A stretch of DNA of 33,352 nucleotides from Alphaproteobacteria bacterium (lineage in GTDB: Bacteria > Pseudomonadota > Alphaproteobacteria > Rhizobiales > Xanthobacteraceae): assembly GCA_005884765.1 (NCBI GenBank), contig VAZV01000161.1:1-33352 (forward strand). Reading direction: 5' to 3'. Below, piece after piece: positions 32,766 through 33,352 of the stretch. Under the pieces are notes generated by a model, which was not told the DNA's origin, searched no databases, and saw only the letters and a list, made by a program, of their open reading frames with translations. The stretch's first letter is position 1. Each line of letters opens with the position of its first letter. Both the position numbers and the translations under genes were made by a program.

Positions 32766-33352
32766 GTGAATATAATTGCGAAGAAGCTCGCGATCCTTTG
32801 TTGTGCCGCGGTGCTGGTCGAGATGTTCGTCGCTTCGGCGGCCCTGGCTGAGCCGCCCGACTTAAGCGGCGTGTGGCTGCCGGACACCAGAGACCAGAAG
32901 CGCCAGGAAACGGCGAATATGCCGCCCTGGAAGCCGAACGTTCTGACGCAGGTCAAGCGCATGATTGACGAGGAAAAGGCCGGCCGGCCTTTCCTGGTGC
33001 TGAACTATTGTCTGCCGCACGGCATGCCGAGCTGGATGCTGATCACGCACAACCCGTTCGAAGTTCTGATGACCCCCGGCCGCATCACCATGCTCGGCGA
33101 AGTCGACGGCAACCGGATGCGGCGAATTTATACGGATGGCCGTCCGCATCCCGAAGACCCCGATCTGACGCTGCACGGCCATTCGATCGGACGATGGGAG
33201 GGCGAAACACTGGTCGTCGACACCACCGCGATCATGCCGCAGGCCTATATCGCGATCAGCGAGGCGGTCGGCATACCCAATAATGGCGACATGCATATTC
33301 TCGAACGGCTGCACCTGGCACAACCGAACGTTCTTCACGATGACCTCGAAAT
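32766..33352 (+). CDS. Exported hypothetical protein, cut by the window end
   Basis: An open frame from GTG 32766 to the window edge (195 codons visible). Residues 1-28 form a signal peptide (AVLVEMFVASAALA-EPP). The mature part begins DLSGVWLPDTRDQ and contains NYCLPHGMPSWM, NPFEVLMTPGRITMLGEVDGNRMRRIYTDGRPHPEDPDLTLHGHSIGRWEGETLVVDTT. This GxWEGxTLVVDT pattern recurs in a family of secreted proteins of unknown function. Divergent from the glycosidase gene. The 3' end is outside the window, so the full length is unknown. Confidence 0.75.
   Translation, partial: MNIIAKKLAILCCAAVLVEMFVASAALAEPPDLSGVWLPDTRDQKRQETANMPPWKPNVLTQVKRMIDEEKAGRPFLVLNYCLPHGMPSWMLITHNPFEVLMTPGRITMLGEVDGNRMRRIYTDGRPHPEDPDLTLHGHSIGRWEGETLVVDTTAIMPQAYIAISEAVGIPNNGDMHILERLHLAQPNVLHDDLE

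Noticed and set aside
1..33352. CRISPR array, tRNA/rRNA genes, insertion sequences, prophage
   Set aside because: No regularly spaced repeats, no tRNA-like cloverleaf or conserved TTCGA arm in the gaps, and no transposase or integrase among the coding regions.

Overview
The window looks like chromosome of a slow-growing, high-GC alphaproteobacterium of the Bradyrhizobium / Rhodopseudomonas group. This is inferred from strong G/C bias at third codon positions, the fabI - histidine phosphatase - aroC order, the xseB / dxs / nucleoside deoxyribosyltransferase / tlyA / rRNA methyltransferase order, a second-type ClpS, BA14K and DUF1194 proteins, and short palindromic intergenic repeats. No rRNA, tRNA, CRISPR array or transposase was recognised.

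Layout. 1-5.5 kb: a palindromic repeat, a DmdB-like acyl-CoA ligase (-), an extensin-like M15-type envelope protein (+), a lipoprotein L,D-transpeptidase (-), a CorA transporter (+) and a small CxxC protein. 5.5-8.4 kb: a minus-strand methyltransferase with a frameshifted 3' end, an SDR oxidoreductase and PdxH, then a divergent 17-kDa-antigen-type lipoprotein. 8.5-11.1 kb: a zinc-finger-less DnaJ/CbpA protein, then an ECF sigma factor with its membrane anti-sigma factor. 11.3-14 kb: fabI, a histidine phosphatase and aroC, with two full copies and one half copy of a palindromic repeat in this window (the first full copy lies at 7.1 kb). 14-16 kb: a small accessory patch holding a MNT-HEPN pair whose HEPN gene carries a one-base frameshift, a secreted orphan and a VapBC pair with a clear operator. 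16-19 kb: a class III adenylate cyclase, clpS, a DUF1194 von Willebrand A protein and a small orphan. 19-25.4 kb: minus-strand housekeeping genes (xseB, dxs, deoxyribosyltransferase, tlyA, TrmA/RumA-type methyltransferase) and an HDAC-like deacetylase. 25.4-29 kb: a secreted 5'-nucleotidase, an enoyl-CoA hydratase/isomerase and a two-domain vicinal-oxygen-chelate dioxygenase. 29-33.35 kb: four exported proteins in a row (BA14K, a lipoprotein with a partial periplasmic-binding-like domain, a GH79 heparanase-like glycosidase and a secreted orphan cut by the window end).

Functional links. dxs through the rRNA methyltransferase form a tightly spaced, partly overlapping operon (4-nt gap, then an 8-nt overlap). 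The ECF and anti-sigma genes form a regulatory pair. The two toxin-antitoxin-like pairs flank an orphan of unusual composition. The last 4 kb is dominated by envelope and secreted functions.

Most interesting points: two independent one-base deletions that can be reconstructed (HEPN gene and methyltransferase), the bacterial heparanase-like protein among secreted orphans, an intrinsic-terminator-like hairpin built from the last codons of the extensin-like gene, and several uncatalogued inverted repeats in promoter regions. I did not find a convincing new multi-gene system; the 14-16 kb patch and the 29-33 kb secreted block are the best candidates.
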